The notes beneath the pieces were generated by a model that worked only from the letters and a program-made list of their open reading frames with translations, did no database searches and had not been told where the DNA came from. From an uncultured Planctomycetota bacterium (GTDB taxonomy: Bacteria; Planctomycetota; Planctomycetia; Pirellulales; Thermoguttaceae), in contig CADBTE010000428.1 in assembly GCA_902797455.1 (NCBI GenBank), positions 1 through 5,272 on the forward strand: DNA of 5,272 bases, in the 5' to 3' direction. A program made the position numbers and the translations under genes. Below, in pieces: positions 1 through 5,272 of this stretch. Position 1 is the stretch's first letter. Every line of letters starts with the position of its first letter.

Positions 1-417
1 CTCGATACGGAAGGTTACCTCGTTCTCTACGAACGGTACAAAAAGGAAGACGGCACATTGGGCCTGAAGTCCCCCCGCCGGGCGTTCGCCAACGAGGACG
101 GAACCTTGCTGAGAATGACCAACGGCAAGGCGGGCGGAAGCGGACGAAGGAAAATCGCCGCCGGCGACTACGACGGGGACGGAAAATTTGATCTGCTTGT
201 CAATGGGTTCAACGCCGATTTCCTCCGCCAAACGGAAGAGGCCGACGGCACCTGGCGCTTTAAGAATCTGGGCCGTGTCGGGGACACGCGGCTTCAGGGT
301 CACTCCTCGCACCCGACCCTGTGCGACTTCAACGCCGATGGGATTTTCGACCTGCTCATCGGCGCGGAAGACGGCCACTGCTACTACCTGAGAAACCCCC
401 GAGCGAAAGAAGAATAG
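1..417 (+). CDS. FG-GAP/VCBS repeat beta-propeller protein, C-terminal fragment
   Basis: The frame is open from the first base, so the start lies outside the window; 138 residues and a TAG stop are visible. Two calcium-loop repeats can be read. DYDGDGKFD (residues 56-64) fits DxDxDGxxD and is followed by LLV. DFNADGIFD (109-117) keeps Asp/Asn at each ligand position and is followed by LLIG. They are 53 residues apart, about one propeller blade. The ending (GAEDGHCYYLRN) looks like the last strand of an FG-GAP/VCBS propeller. Known family: such domains are usually extracytoplasmic and serve adhesion, carbohydrate binding or as accessory parts of secreted enzymes. The function of the whole protein cannot be inferred because the N-terminal part is missing. 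It converges on purM, with a hairpin directly after the stop. The repeat family is fairly sure; the role is unknown. Confidence 0.85.
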   Translation, partial: LDTEGYLVLYERYKKEDGTLGLKSPRRAFANEDGTLLRMTNGKAGGSGRRKIAAGDYDGDGKFDLLVNGFNADFLRQTEEADGTWRFKNLGRVGDTRLQGHSSHPTLCDFNADGIFDLLIGAEDGHCYYLRNPRAKEE

Positions 418-457
418 CGCGGCCGAAGAGGCAAAAAAAGCCGGCCGCGTCTGTTTT
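418..457 (+). terminator. Hairpin after the propeller gene, candidate intrinsic terminator
   Basis: Starting on the base after the TAG stop, CGCGGCCG (418-425) pairs perfectly with CGGCCGCG (442-449). An alternative inner stem, GGC (430-432) with GCC (440-442), closes an A7 loop. The stem is followed by TCTGTTTT, a short imperfect U-tract. On the minus strand the same stem could stop read-through from purM, but there the T-run sits in the loop. Position and stem quality support termination; the poor U-tract lowers confidence. Confidence 0.45.
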
Positions 458-474
458 CCCGGTCATATCAACGC

Positions 475-498
475 GGAAAGCAGGCGCGGCGCTTTTTT
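475..498 (+). terminator. Second weak hairpin with T6 in the convergent gap
   Basis: AAAGC (477-481) pairs with GCTTT (491-495) around a 9-base GC-rich loop, and the T-run continues to 498. It lies between the convergent propeller and purM genes and could act as a back-up terminator for plus-strand transcription. In the minus-strand transcript the same stem lies 33-56 bases past the purM stop, but no T-run follows it there. The stem is short, so this is tentative. Confidence 0.25.
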
Positions 499-530
499 CC
501 TCCGTACCAGACAATCGCCCGGTCCCATGC

Positions 531-1562
531 CTATTTGGCGCGGACTTGACCGATAACGCGGGCCTCTTCCCCAAGCTCGTTTAAGAAAGCGGCCACGTCG
601 CCGGCGGCGTCTTCGCGGACAGCCAGAACCAGGCCGATCCCCATATTGAAGACCCGGCGCATCTCATCGTCGTCGATATTGCCAAGCCTCTGGACCCAGT
701 TAAAAAGCGGGGTCGGGGCGATCGCGTCGGCGTCGAACGACGCGGCGCAATTGTCGGGGAGAACACGCAAGAGATTTTCGACCAGTCCGCCGCCTGTGAT
801 ATGGGCAATCGCCCGAACCACGCTATTGGCGCCGAAGCGCTCCAGGAGCTTGAGGACCGGTTTGACGTAGATCTTGGTCGGCTCCAGCAGGAGCTCGCCG
901 ACCGTCTTTCCTGCCAGCTCGGGGACGACATCGTCAACCCCGAGGGCGGCCATCTCGAACACCGCCTTGCGGATCAAGCTGTAACCGTTGGAGTGGAAAC
1001 CGCTGGAGGCAATACCGATCAGCCGGTCGCCGGGCCGCACGGCCTTGCCGTCGATGACGTCTTCGCGTTCCACCGCGCCGACACAAAAACCGGCCAAGTC
1101 GTACTCCCCGGGCGCGTAGAGATCGGCCAAGATCGCCGTCTCTCCGCCGATCAAAGCGCAGCCGGCCTGGGCACAGCCGTCGGCGATTCCGGAAACGATC
1201 TGCTCTAGCAGCGCGGGGTCGTCTTTAGGCATCGCCGCGTAGTCGAGAAAGAAAATCGGCGTGGCGCCGCAGCAGATCGCGTCGTTGACGCTCATCGCCA
1301 CCAAGTCGATTCCCACCGTCGAGTGACGGCCGGTCATAAAGGCGAGCTTCAGCTTGGTTCCGACCCCGTCGGTGCAGCTGACCAGGACCGGATCTTTGTA
1401 CGCCTTCGCCGCGCCGTTGAGACGGAACAGACCCGCGAAACCGCCGTCGAGCCGAAGGACGTTGGGAGTGAACGTCTTTTTGACAATCCCCGGAAGCCGA
1501 GCCATCGACTCGGCGTAGATATCGAGATCAACTCCACTGCTTTTATAAGTTGCTTTTTCCAC
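531..1562 (-). CDS. purM: Phosphoribosylformylglycinamidine cyclo-ligase (AIR synthetase)
   Basis: PurM catalyses step five of de novo purine synthesis in the cytoplasm: FGAM + ATP gives AIR + ADP + phosphate. The 343 residues match the usual length of about 345, and the motifs appear in family order: YKSSGVDLD (6-14), the ATP-binding DGVGTKLKLA (65-74), GIDLVAMSVNDAICCGA (84-100), GGETA (139-143), YDLAGFCVG (154-162), GDRLIGIASSGFHSNGYSL (178-196), EPTKIYVKP (227-235), TGGGLVENL (256-264) and FNMGIGLVL (305-313). The start is GTG. An in-frame TAG lies eight codons upstream with no other usable start between, and AAGGG (1573-1569) is a modest ribosome binding site. It lies 72 bases downstream of the membrane-protein gene on the same strand, with no convincing terminator between, so co-transcription with larB is plausible. 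No key motif is missing. Confidence 0.97.
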   Translation of the reverse strand: MEKATYKSSGVDLDIYAESMARLPGIVKKTFTPNVLRLDGGFAGLFRLNGAAKAYKDPVLVSCTDGVGTKLKLAFMTGRHSTVGIDLVAMSVNDAICCGATPIFFLDYAAMPKDDPALLEQIVSGIADGCAQAGCALIGGETAILADLYAPGEYDLAGFCVGAVEREDVIDGKAVRPGDRLIGIASSGFHSNGYSLIRKAVFEMAALGVDDVVPELAGKTVGELLLEPTKIYVKPVLKLLERFGANSVVRAIAHITGGGLVENLLRVLPDNCAASFDADAIAPTPLFNWVQRLGNIDDDEMRRVFNMGIGLVLAVREDAAGDVAAFLNELGEEARVIGQVRAK

Positions 1563-1568
1563 GAAAAA

Positions 1569-1573
1569 CCCTT
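1569..1573 (-). promoter_or_regulatory. purM ribosome binding site supporting the GTG start
   Basis: AAGGG on the minus strand lies 6 bases before the purM GTG codon. An in-frame TAG further upstream leaves no alternative start, so this modest site supports GTG initiation. Confidence 0.5.
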
Positions 1574-1634
1574 GCTTGTTCGGCTATGAAAACGGCTGGA
1601 ATTACGGGCTGAATGACAAAAATCCGCCCGGCTC

Positions 1635-2252
1635 TTATTTTACCTTCGACGAAGGTTCATTCAAGCCAATGTGACCTCCATCATCTTCGCCTCCCCGAAG
1701 GCGCTTGATTGTCCTGCCGCCGGAGGGGGATTGAAAATATTCCCGCCAGCGCAAAAAGACCTCGCGGTTGTTCCAGCGCAGGAGATAAAGAAAATAGGCG
1801 TAGACAGCGGCCAGACACAGGGCCATCAAGGCCAGCACCACGATTTTCACCACCACGAACAGCGCGCAGCTCTCGGTCTCGAAGGGGACCAGCGACAGGG
1901 GAAAAAGAACTCCGAAGATCGAGTAGACGACGAAGACCAATAGTCCCCGTTTCATCCCGCGAGGGTTTTTATTCGCCTCCAGACGAGCGGTCAAAAGGCG
2001 GAGCTTGAACTCCGCAGCGCGGATATCCTCTTCCAGCGCCGCCGCGGCCTTGGCATCGGCCCGGGAAAGCGCCTCTTTTTGGAGGCGTTTTTGCTGGAGT
2101 TCCTCCCCCATCACCGAAATCCGGGCGGTGAGCTCGTGACGTTCGGAACTCATCGCGATGAACTTTCGGACCATAAAACCGCCAATAATGGCGATGATCG
2201 TTGCCGAACAGCCGGCGACCGATGTTAAAAGGGGAGTTAATTGATACGTCAT
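1635..2252 (-). CDS. Three-pass membrane protein with N-terminal coiled coil, unknown function
   Basis: I do not recognise this 205-residue protein. Visible features: a hydrophobic N-terminal segment (about 8-28, ending VRKF); a charged, Glu/Lys/Ala/Leu-rich helical stretch without prolines (about 33-93) that looks like a coiled coil; then two further membrane segments (about 103-123 and 130-158). The C-terminal tail of about 45 residues is basic to mixed and ends GLNEPSSKVK. The start is ATG at 2252. Its A is shared with the larB stop (TGATG), and a strong GGAGG lies 8 bases upstream, inside the last larB codons. The frame stays open further upstream, but that part is Arg-rich and overlaps larB, so it is a shadow. 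The overlap implies translational coupling to LarB. There is no metal-binding motif or catalytic signature. A role with LarB or nickel is only inferred from position. The gene is probably real; its function is unknown. Confidence 0.8.
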   Translation of the reverse strand: MTYQLTPLLTSVAGCSATIIAIIGGFMVRKFIAMSSERHELTARISVMGEELQQKRLQKEALSRADAKAAAALEEDIRAAEFKLRLLTARLEANKNPRGMKRGLLVFVVYSIFGVLFPLSLVPFETESCALFVVVKIVVLALMALCLAAVYAYFLYLLRWNNREVFLRWREYFQSPSGGRTIKRLRGGEDDGGHIGLNEPSSKVK

Positions 2253-2932
2253 CAAGACCGCCTCCGGGAACACAAACTCACCAGTCCGGCCAGATAGCCC
2301 GCTTTGAAACCGGCGTCGATATTCACCACGGCGACGTTCGAGGCACAGCTGTTGAGCATACCCAGCAGGGGGGTAACCCCTCCGAACGCGGTCCCGTAGC
2401 CGACACTGGTAGGGACGGCGAAGACCGGCACCGAAACATAGCCCCCAACCACGCTTGGAAGCGCCCCTTCCATCCCCGCGGCCACGACCACCGCGTCGGC
2501 GTCGACAAAGTCGGGCAGGCGCTCTATCAGCCGGTGGGGCCCCGCCACTCCGACATCTTGAACCACGGTCACGTTGGATCCGGTCCAAAGCGCTGTCTCG
2601 GCGGCCTCGGCCGCCACCGGATAGTCACTCGTCCCGGCCGAAATCACCGCGACCAGCCCGGCCTCAGCACTCGGCGGAGGCGAAATGCGGAAAGTTCTCG
2701 CATCAGGGTGATAAACCCCTTGAGGGAACTCTCCTTTCAGGACATCCCCCTTGGCGGCGTCGATCCGCGTGGCCAGGACGTACTGATCGGCCTCAAGAAG
2801 TCGACGGACGATCTCCAGAATCGACTCAATCTGTTTTCCTTCCCCGTAGATCACCTCGGGAAAGCCGCAGCGCCGCCGGCGATCGAGATCGATATCGGCC
2901 CCGGCGCCCCTCGGCATATGTTCATCGTTCAT
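2252..2932 (-). CDS. larB: Nickel-pincer cofactor biosynthesis protein LarB (PurE-like)
   Basis: Known LarB carboxylates the pyridinium ring of nicotinic acid adenine dinucleotide and hydrolyses the phosphoanhydride to give pyridinium-3,5-biscarboxylic acid mononucleotide. LarE (sulfur insertion) and LarC (nickel insertion) then complete the cofactor. This 226-residue protein has the LarB-specific N-terminal signature DIDLDRRRRCGFPEVIYGEG (13-32). A PurE-like domain follows: SAGTSDYPVAAEAAETA (98-114), DVGVAGPHRL (126-135), AAGMEGALPSVVGG (151-164), PTSVGYGTAFGG (174-185) and MLNSCA (192-197). Cys196 in MLNSCA appears to match the cysteine known to form the cysteinyl-pyridine intermediate. 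The N-terminus is about 25 residues shorter than I recall for studied LarBs. An in-frame TGA five codons upstream excludes extension, and GAGAGGGG (2946-2939) supports this ATG. It leads a minus-strand unit with the membrane protein and purM. An AIR carboxylase is the main alternative, but the N-terminal signature favours LarB. Confidence 0.92.
   Translation of the reverse strand: MNDEHMPRGAGADIDLDRRRRCGFPEVIYGEGKQIESILEIVRRLLEADQYVLATRIDAAKGDVLKGEFPQGVYHPDARTFRISPPPSAEAGLVAVISAGTSDYPVAAEAAETALWTGSNVTVVQDVGVAGPHRLIERLPDFVDADAVVVAAGMEGALPSVVGGYVSVPVFAVPTSVGYGTAFGGVTPLLGMLNSCASNVAVVNIDAGFKAGYLAGLVSLCSRRRS
2261..2265 (-). promoter_or_regulatory. Strong ribosome binding site inside larB for the membrane-protein gene
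   Basis: GGAGG on the minus strand is formed by the final Arg codons of larB and sits 8 bases before the ATG at 2252. It fixes that start against the longer open frame upstream and, with the TGATG stop-start overlap, indicates coupled translation. Confidence 0.75.
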
Positions 2933-3006
2933 CGCAAGCCCCTCTCATCCATCGTAAGTCGTCCGAATCCTGTCTGAAAAGACAGAAACTTCCCACCCTT
3001 GGCCAT
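2929..3006 (-). CDS. Possible 25-residue leader ORF before larB
   Basis: A short open frame, from MAKGGKFLSF to the C-terminal MDERGLR, begins at ATG 3006. AAGGAG (3016-3011) lies 4 bases upstream, a good but close ribosome binding site. Its TGA overlaps the larB ATG as ATGA (2932-2929), the usual arrangement for translational coupling. The peptide is basic and glycine-rich with no recognisable family. It is not in the larB frame and does not look like the missing LarB N-terminal helix. It could be a coupled leader peptide, a remnant, or chance. The same bases also spell TATAAT (3010-3005); if that is a -10 box, transcription would start inside this ORF and it would not be translated. Confidence 0.25.
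   Translation of the reverse strand: MAKGGKFLSFQTGFGRLTMDERGLR
2939..2946 (-). promoter_or_regulatory. larB ribosome binding site
   Basis: GAGAGGGG on the minus strand contains a GAGG core 8 bases before the larB ATG at 2932. Together with the in-frame TGA just upstream, it decides the short N-terminal start. Confidence 0.65.
2970..2985 (-). promoter_or_regulatory. Perfect 6-bp hairpin in the larB leader
   Basis: CTGTCT and AGACAG form a perfect inverted repeat around a four-base loop (TTTC on the minus strand, GAAA on the plus strand). A flanking T:G pair could extend the stem by one in the larB transcript. It lies 37 bases upstream of the larB start, inside the possible leader ORF. It could be an RNA stem affecting larB expression or an operator. 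There is no T-run after it, so it is not an intrinsic terminator. Confidence 0.3.
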
Positions 3007-3010
3007 TATA
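3005..3010 (-). promoter_or_regulatory. Possible -10 box (TATAAT) upstream of larB
   Basis: A consensus TATAAT hexamer reads on the minus strand 72 bases before the larB ATG, in the divergent intergenic gap. No good -35 is found at 16-18 bases; the closest TTG-like element (TTGTCC, 3027-3022) is only 11 bases away. It may be a weak or activator-dependent promoter, or simply the A/T spacer between AAGGAG and an ATG. Confidence 0.3.
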
Positions 3011-3071
3011 CTCCTTTTTTTGGACAAGGACCTTCTTCGACGAAAGACCGGGGTCTGTTTTACGGCTGGAA

Positions 3072-3100
3072 TTGACTTTTTCGCCCGATTAGGGGAAAAT
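3072..3100 (+). promoter_or_regulatory. Sigma70-like promoter for the M24 peptidase gene
   Basis: TTGACT (3072-3077) and GAAAAT (3095-3100) are separated by exactly 17 bases and match consensus at 5/6 and 4/6 positions, including the key A and T of the -10. Transcription would begin near 3107, giving a 5' leader of about 55 bases that contains the ribosome binding site at 3148-3152. Confidence 0.4.
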
Positions 3101-3147
3101 TCACCGGCAGCGGCACAAAAGCCCTCCATCCTATCGTCTTGACCGGA

Positions 3148-3152
3148 AAGGA
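3148..3152 (+). promoter_or_regulatory. Ribosome binding site fixing the peptidase ATG start
   Basis: AAGGA lies 10 bases before ATG 3163 in a purine-rich stretch. The in-frame TTG at 3139 lies upstream of this site and has no comparable signal, so ATG 3163 is preferred. Confidence 0.6.
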
Positions 3153-3162
3153 AGAAATACCT

Positions 3163-4281
3163 ATGGCAACTGTTTACGAACAGCGGCGCGCCCGGCTCGC
3201 CCAAATACTCAAAAAGCGGGACATCGATATGTTCTTCGTCTGCGATCCGGTCAATGTCGGTTACCTCTGTGGTTTCACGGGGGGGGACAGTTTCCTAATG
3301 GTTGGCCGTGACGCCGCAGCGATGCTCCTGACCGACGGACGCTTTGAGACCTTCCTGAAAGAGGAGATTCCGGATCTTGCGATCTATGTCCGAAAGACAT
3401 CAGAACCGTTTTCGCGTGCTCTGGCCAAAGCGTCGAAGGAGTTCTTCCCCAGCAAAGAATCGGGATCTTACGCCGTCGAAAGCGGCACGATCTCGCTGAG
3501 AATGTTTGAACTCGTCGAAAGTGTCCTGGATCGAACCGCGGTCCCTGTCTGCGGCGCGATCGAGGCGCTGAGAATGAAAAAGGATCGTACCGAAATCACC
3601 GCGATCCGGCGCTCCGCCCGAGCCGCGATCGAGGGGTTCGGCGCGATTAAGGCCGGCCTTCAAAAGGAGTGGTCCGAAATTGACCTGCGCAACGAGCTCG
3701 ATTATCAGATGCGCCGCGCCGGCGCCGACGACGTGAGTTTCCCCACGATCGTTGCCGTCGGAAGCCGAGCCGCCCTCCCCCACGCCGAACCGACCTGTAA
3801 ACTCATCGGTGAAGGAGAATCGGTCCTGATCGACTGGGGCGCCAAATACCGGGGATACGCCAGCGACCTGACGAGGGTACTGATGACCCGGAAAAAAATC
3901 TCCAAAAAGCTCACCGACATCTACCAGACTGTCTTAAAAGCGCAGCAAAAGGCGATCCAAACCATTCGACCCGGCATCACCGCCGGCGAGGTTGACCGCG
4001 CGGCCCGTCAGGTGATTGAGGAGGCCGGCTACGGCCGCTGTTTCAATCATGGACTGGGACACGGCCTGGGGCTGGCGATTCACGACGCCGGGGCGTTCTC
4101 GGTCGGAAACGATCTTCAGCTGCGACCGGGAATGGTCATGACCGTCGAACCGGGGATCTACCTCCCCGGCCGGCTCGGTGTTCGAATCGAGGACGATGTC
4201 CTGATCACCCCCGGCGGCGCCGAAGTCCTGACACGGTCACTGGGAAGTTCGCTGGAAGAGATGTTTGTCCCCCTGCCGTAA
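3163..4281 (+). CDS. M24B metallopeptidase, Xaa-Pro aminopeptidase/dipeptidase
   Basis: The predicted cytoplasmic dinuclear-metal peptidase cleaves Xaa-Pro bonds at peptide N-termini. At 372 residues it matches short bacterial PepP/PepQ-like proteins. A creatinase-type N-terminal domain (about 5-130, including NVGYLCGFTGGD and LLTDGRF) precedes the pita-bread catalytic domain (about 145-365). All five metal ligands are visible: Asp224 (LIDWGA), Asp235 (SDLTR), His300 (GLGHGLG), Glu329 (TVEPGIY) and Glu343 (RIEDD). His207 (ALPHAEP) and His307 (AIHDAG) fit the conserved active-site histidines. The family usually has HE after the GHG motif; here it is HD. There is no signal peptide. The 33-base gap to the HD gene suggests co-transcription. 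Aminopeptidase P and prolidase cannot be told apart from sequence alone, so no symbol is given. Confidence 0.95.
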   Translation: MATVYEQRRARLAQILKKRDIDMFFVCDPVNVGYLCGFTGGDSFLMVGRDAAAMLLTDGRFETFLKEEIPDLAIYVRKTSEPFSRALAKASKEFFPSKESGSYAVESGTISLRMFELVESVLDRTAVPVCGAIEALRMKKDRTEITAIRRSARAAIEGFGAIKAGLQKEWSEIDLRNELDYQMRRAGADDVSFPTIVAVGSRAALPHAEPTCKLIGEGESVLIDWGAKYRGYASDLTRVLMTRKKISKKLTDIYQTVLKAQQKAIQTIRPGITAGEVDRAARQVIEEAGYGRCFNHGLGHGLGLAIHDAGAFSVGNDLQLRPGMVMTVEPGIYLPGRLGVRIEDDVLITPGGAEVLTRSLGSSLEEMFVPLP

Positions 4282-4314
4282 AAGCGCGCTTCCTTCAGAC
4301 AAAATAAGAATATA

Positions 4315-5272
4315 ATGGCCGAGATGGACCCTTCAGCGTTGGAAACCATCCCCGAGATCATCGAACTCGACGCCCGTCGACACCTCATGCGGATCCCTCC
4401 GGAGCAGGATGTCCCGATCACCGACCGTGTCCGCCGGCTGATCGATACCGAGGCGTTTCAGAGGCTGACGGGGATCTCGCAGCTGGGGTTTGTCTCGCTG
4501 GTCTACCCCGGATCACGACATACCCGCTTTGAGCACTCCCTGGGGGTCTATCGCCTGTCGCTGCTTTTTCTCAAACGACTGTGTCATGACAAGCGTTTCC
4601 TGGCGACGGTTCGGCGTCATGAGGCCGAGCTGCTGATCGTCGCGGCACTGCTGCACGATATCGGCCACTGGCCATTCTGTCACCTGATCGAAGACCTCGC
4701 GCTTCCCGGAATCCCCCATCACGAAACCTTCGCCGCCGGTTTCCTCGAAGAGCTGCGGCCGCTTTTGCTCCGTGACTGGGGGGTGACACCAGAAGATATT
4801 CTTACCCTCCTGGAGCATAGTGAAATCGTCCCGCGAAGCGGCGAGGACCGGGAGGAATACCAGCGCCGATGCCGATCCTTCCATATCCTCATGTCGATCC
4901 TCTCCGGTCCGATCGATATCGACAAGATGGACTACCTCCAGCGCGATTCCTGCGCGGCGGGCGTCCCTTACGGACGTCACTTCGACCAGGAACGGCTCAT
5001 CGGCTCCTTATGTCTCAATGAGGAAGGTTCGGGACTGGCGATCACCGAAAAAGGGAAGACCGCCGCCGAGCTGATGGTCTTCGCCCGCTACGTGATGTTC
5101 AGCGAGGTCTACTGGCACCACACCGTCCGAGCCGCCACGGCGATGTTTCAGAGGATGTTCGAAATGGCCTTCCGCGGCGACGAGTTCCCGACCCTGGTCG
5201 ATTGGGCACTGAAAGAGCCCCTCCCCCGGTGGTTAGAGCGTCTGCGCCGCCGGCTCCAGCAGTGCCCCAACC
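4315..5272 (+). CDS. HD-domain phosphohydrolase, SAMHD1/dNTPase-like (COG1078 type), 3' truncated
   Basis: The frame is open from ATG 4315 to the window end: 319 codons plus one base. It has the full metal and catalytic set of the SAMHD1-like dNTP triphosphohydrolases: Arg71 and His74 (TRFEHSLG), His114-Asp115 and His118 (LLHDIGHWPF), His123, His136 (HHE), and Asp203, Lys204, Tyr207 and Asp211 in GPIDIDKMDYLQRDS (198-212). The spacing of these last four equals that of SAMHD1 D311/K312/Y315/D319. The likely reaction is hydrolysis of dNTPs (or related nucleotides) to nucleoside plus triphosphate; the true substrate is not shown. The start is uncertain. ATG 4315 has only a weak TAAGAA upstream, and ATG 4324 is an alternative. 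The gene follows the peptidase by 33 bases with no terminator. COG1078-type proteins usually exceed 400 residues, so roughly the last quarter is missing. Confidence 0.93.
   Translation, partial: MAEMDPSALETIPEIIELDARRHLMRIPPEQDVPITDRVRRLIDTEAFQRLTGISQLGFVSLVYPGSRHTRFEHSLGVYRLSLLFLKRLCHDKRFLATVRRHEAELLIVAALLHDIGHWPFCHLIEDLALPGIPHHETFAAGFLEELRPLLLRDWGVTPEDILTLLEHSEIVPRSGEDREEYQRRCRSFHILMSILSGPIDIDKMDYLQRDSCAAGVPYGRHFDQERLIGSLCLNEEGSGLAITEKGKTAAELMVFARYVMFSEVYWHHTVRAATAMFQRMFEMAFRGDEFPTLVDWALKEPLPRWLERLRRRLQQCPN

Noticed and set aside
801..1208. Plus-strand open frame of 135 codons within purM
   Set aside because: It is antisense to an unbroken, well-conserved purM and has no recognisable domain.
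1592..1603. 12-mer ACGGCTGGAATT repeated at 3062-3073, both intergenic
   Set aside because: One or two exact 12-mers are expected by chance in 5 kb, and the flanks do not match. There is no consistent placement relative to a promoter or start.
1642..1656. Inverted repeat ACCTTC/GAAGGT near the end of the membrane-protein gene
   Set aside because: It lies inside the final codons and is followed on the minus strand by an A-rich stretch, not a T-run, so it is not a terminator.
2253..2588. N-terminal extension of the membrane protein giving 317 residues
   Set aside because: The extra 112 residues are Arg/Gly-rich and out of frame over larB. The ATG at 2252 with GGAGG upstream and TGATG overlap is much better supported.
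2201..2977. Long plus-strand open frame (258 codons) antisense to larB, and an overlapping one at 2455-3075
   Set aside because: Both are low-complexity Arg/Pro/His/Gly-rich translations lying over larB, whose family motifs are clear. They are shadows caused by GC-rich third codon positions.
3045..3060. AGAC/GTCT mini-hairpin followed by GTTT
   Set aside because: The stem is only 4 bp and lies upstream of the peptidase promoter with no plus-strand gene before it to terminate.
2929..3204. 91-codon minus-strand open frame running from the peptidase start to larB
   Set aside because: The upstream part overlaps the peptidase start and promoter region and shows no family signature. Only the last 25 codons have a ribosome site and are listed as a possible leader ORF.
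4282..4291. Palindrome AAGCGCGCTT after the peptidase stop
   Set aside because: It has no loop room and no following T-run, so it is unlikely to terminate transcription before the HD gene.
4513..4980. Minus-strand open frame of 155 codons opposite the HD gene
   Set aside because: The plus-strand frame carries the full HD catalytic motif set across the same bases, so this is a shadow.

Overview
The window is GC-rich and densely packed, with coding on both strands and four short intergenic gaps (113, 72, 230 and 33 bases). It reads as chromosomal bacterial DNA. Purine biosynthesis, an M24 peptidase and an HD phosphohydrolase are housekeeping-type genes, and I see no transposase, integrase, CRISPR, rRNA or tRNA signal. 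The taxon cannot be fixed. An FG-GAP/VCBS propeller protein beside a LarB and GC-rich core genes would suit an environmental lineage such as the PVC group, but that is a guess.

Layout. (1) 1-417, plus strand: the C-terminal end of a calcium-loop FG-GAP/VCBS beta-propeller protein, open at the left edge. (2) 418-530: a convergent intergenic gap with hairpins that probably end transcription from both sides. (3) 531-2932, minus strand: a probable three-gene unit read right to left. It holds larB (nickel-pincer nucleotide biosynthesis, PurE-like fold), a 205-residue three-pass membrane protein of unknown function whose start overlaps the larB stop (TGATG), and, 72 bases on, purM (AIR synthetase). 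(4) 2933-3162: a divergent control region with a possible 25-codon leader ORF before larB, a 6-bp hairpin in the larB leader, and a sigma70-like promoter facing the other way. (5) 3163-4281, plus strand: an M24B Xaa-Pro peptidase with all five metal ligands. (6) 4315 to the right edge, plus strand: a SAMHD1/COG1078-type HD phosphohydrolase with a complete catalytic set, truncated by the window end.

How they work together. PurM makes AIR, the substrate of PurE-type carboxylases. LarB is a PurE-fold enzyme that carboxylates nicotinic acid adenine dinucleotide instead. Its co-orientation with purM and its tight coupling to an unknown membrane protein are the most interesting points here. No larA, larC or larE is visible. 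The plus-strand peptidase and HD genes are probably co-transcribed but have no obvious functional link.

I did not find a clear novel multi-gene system. The best leads are the unknown membrane protein coupled to larB and the leader ORF before larB.
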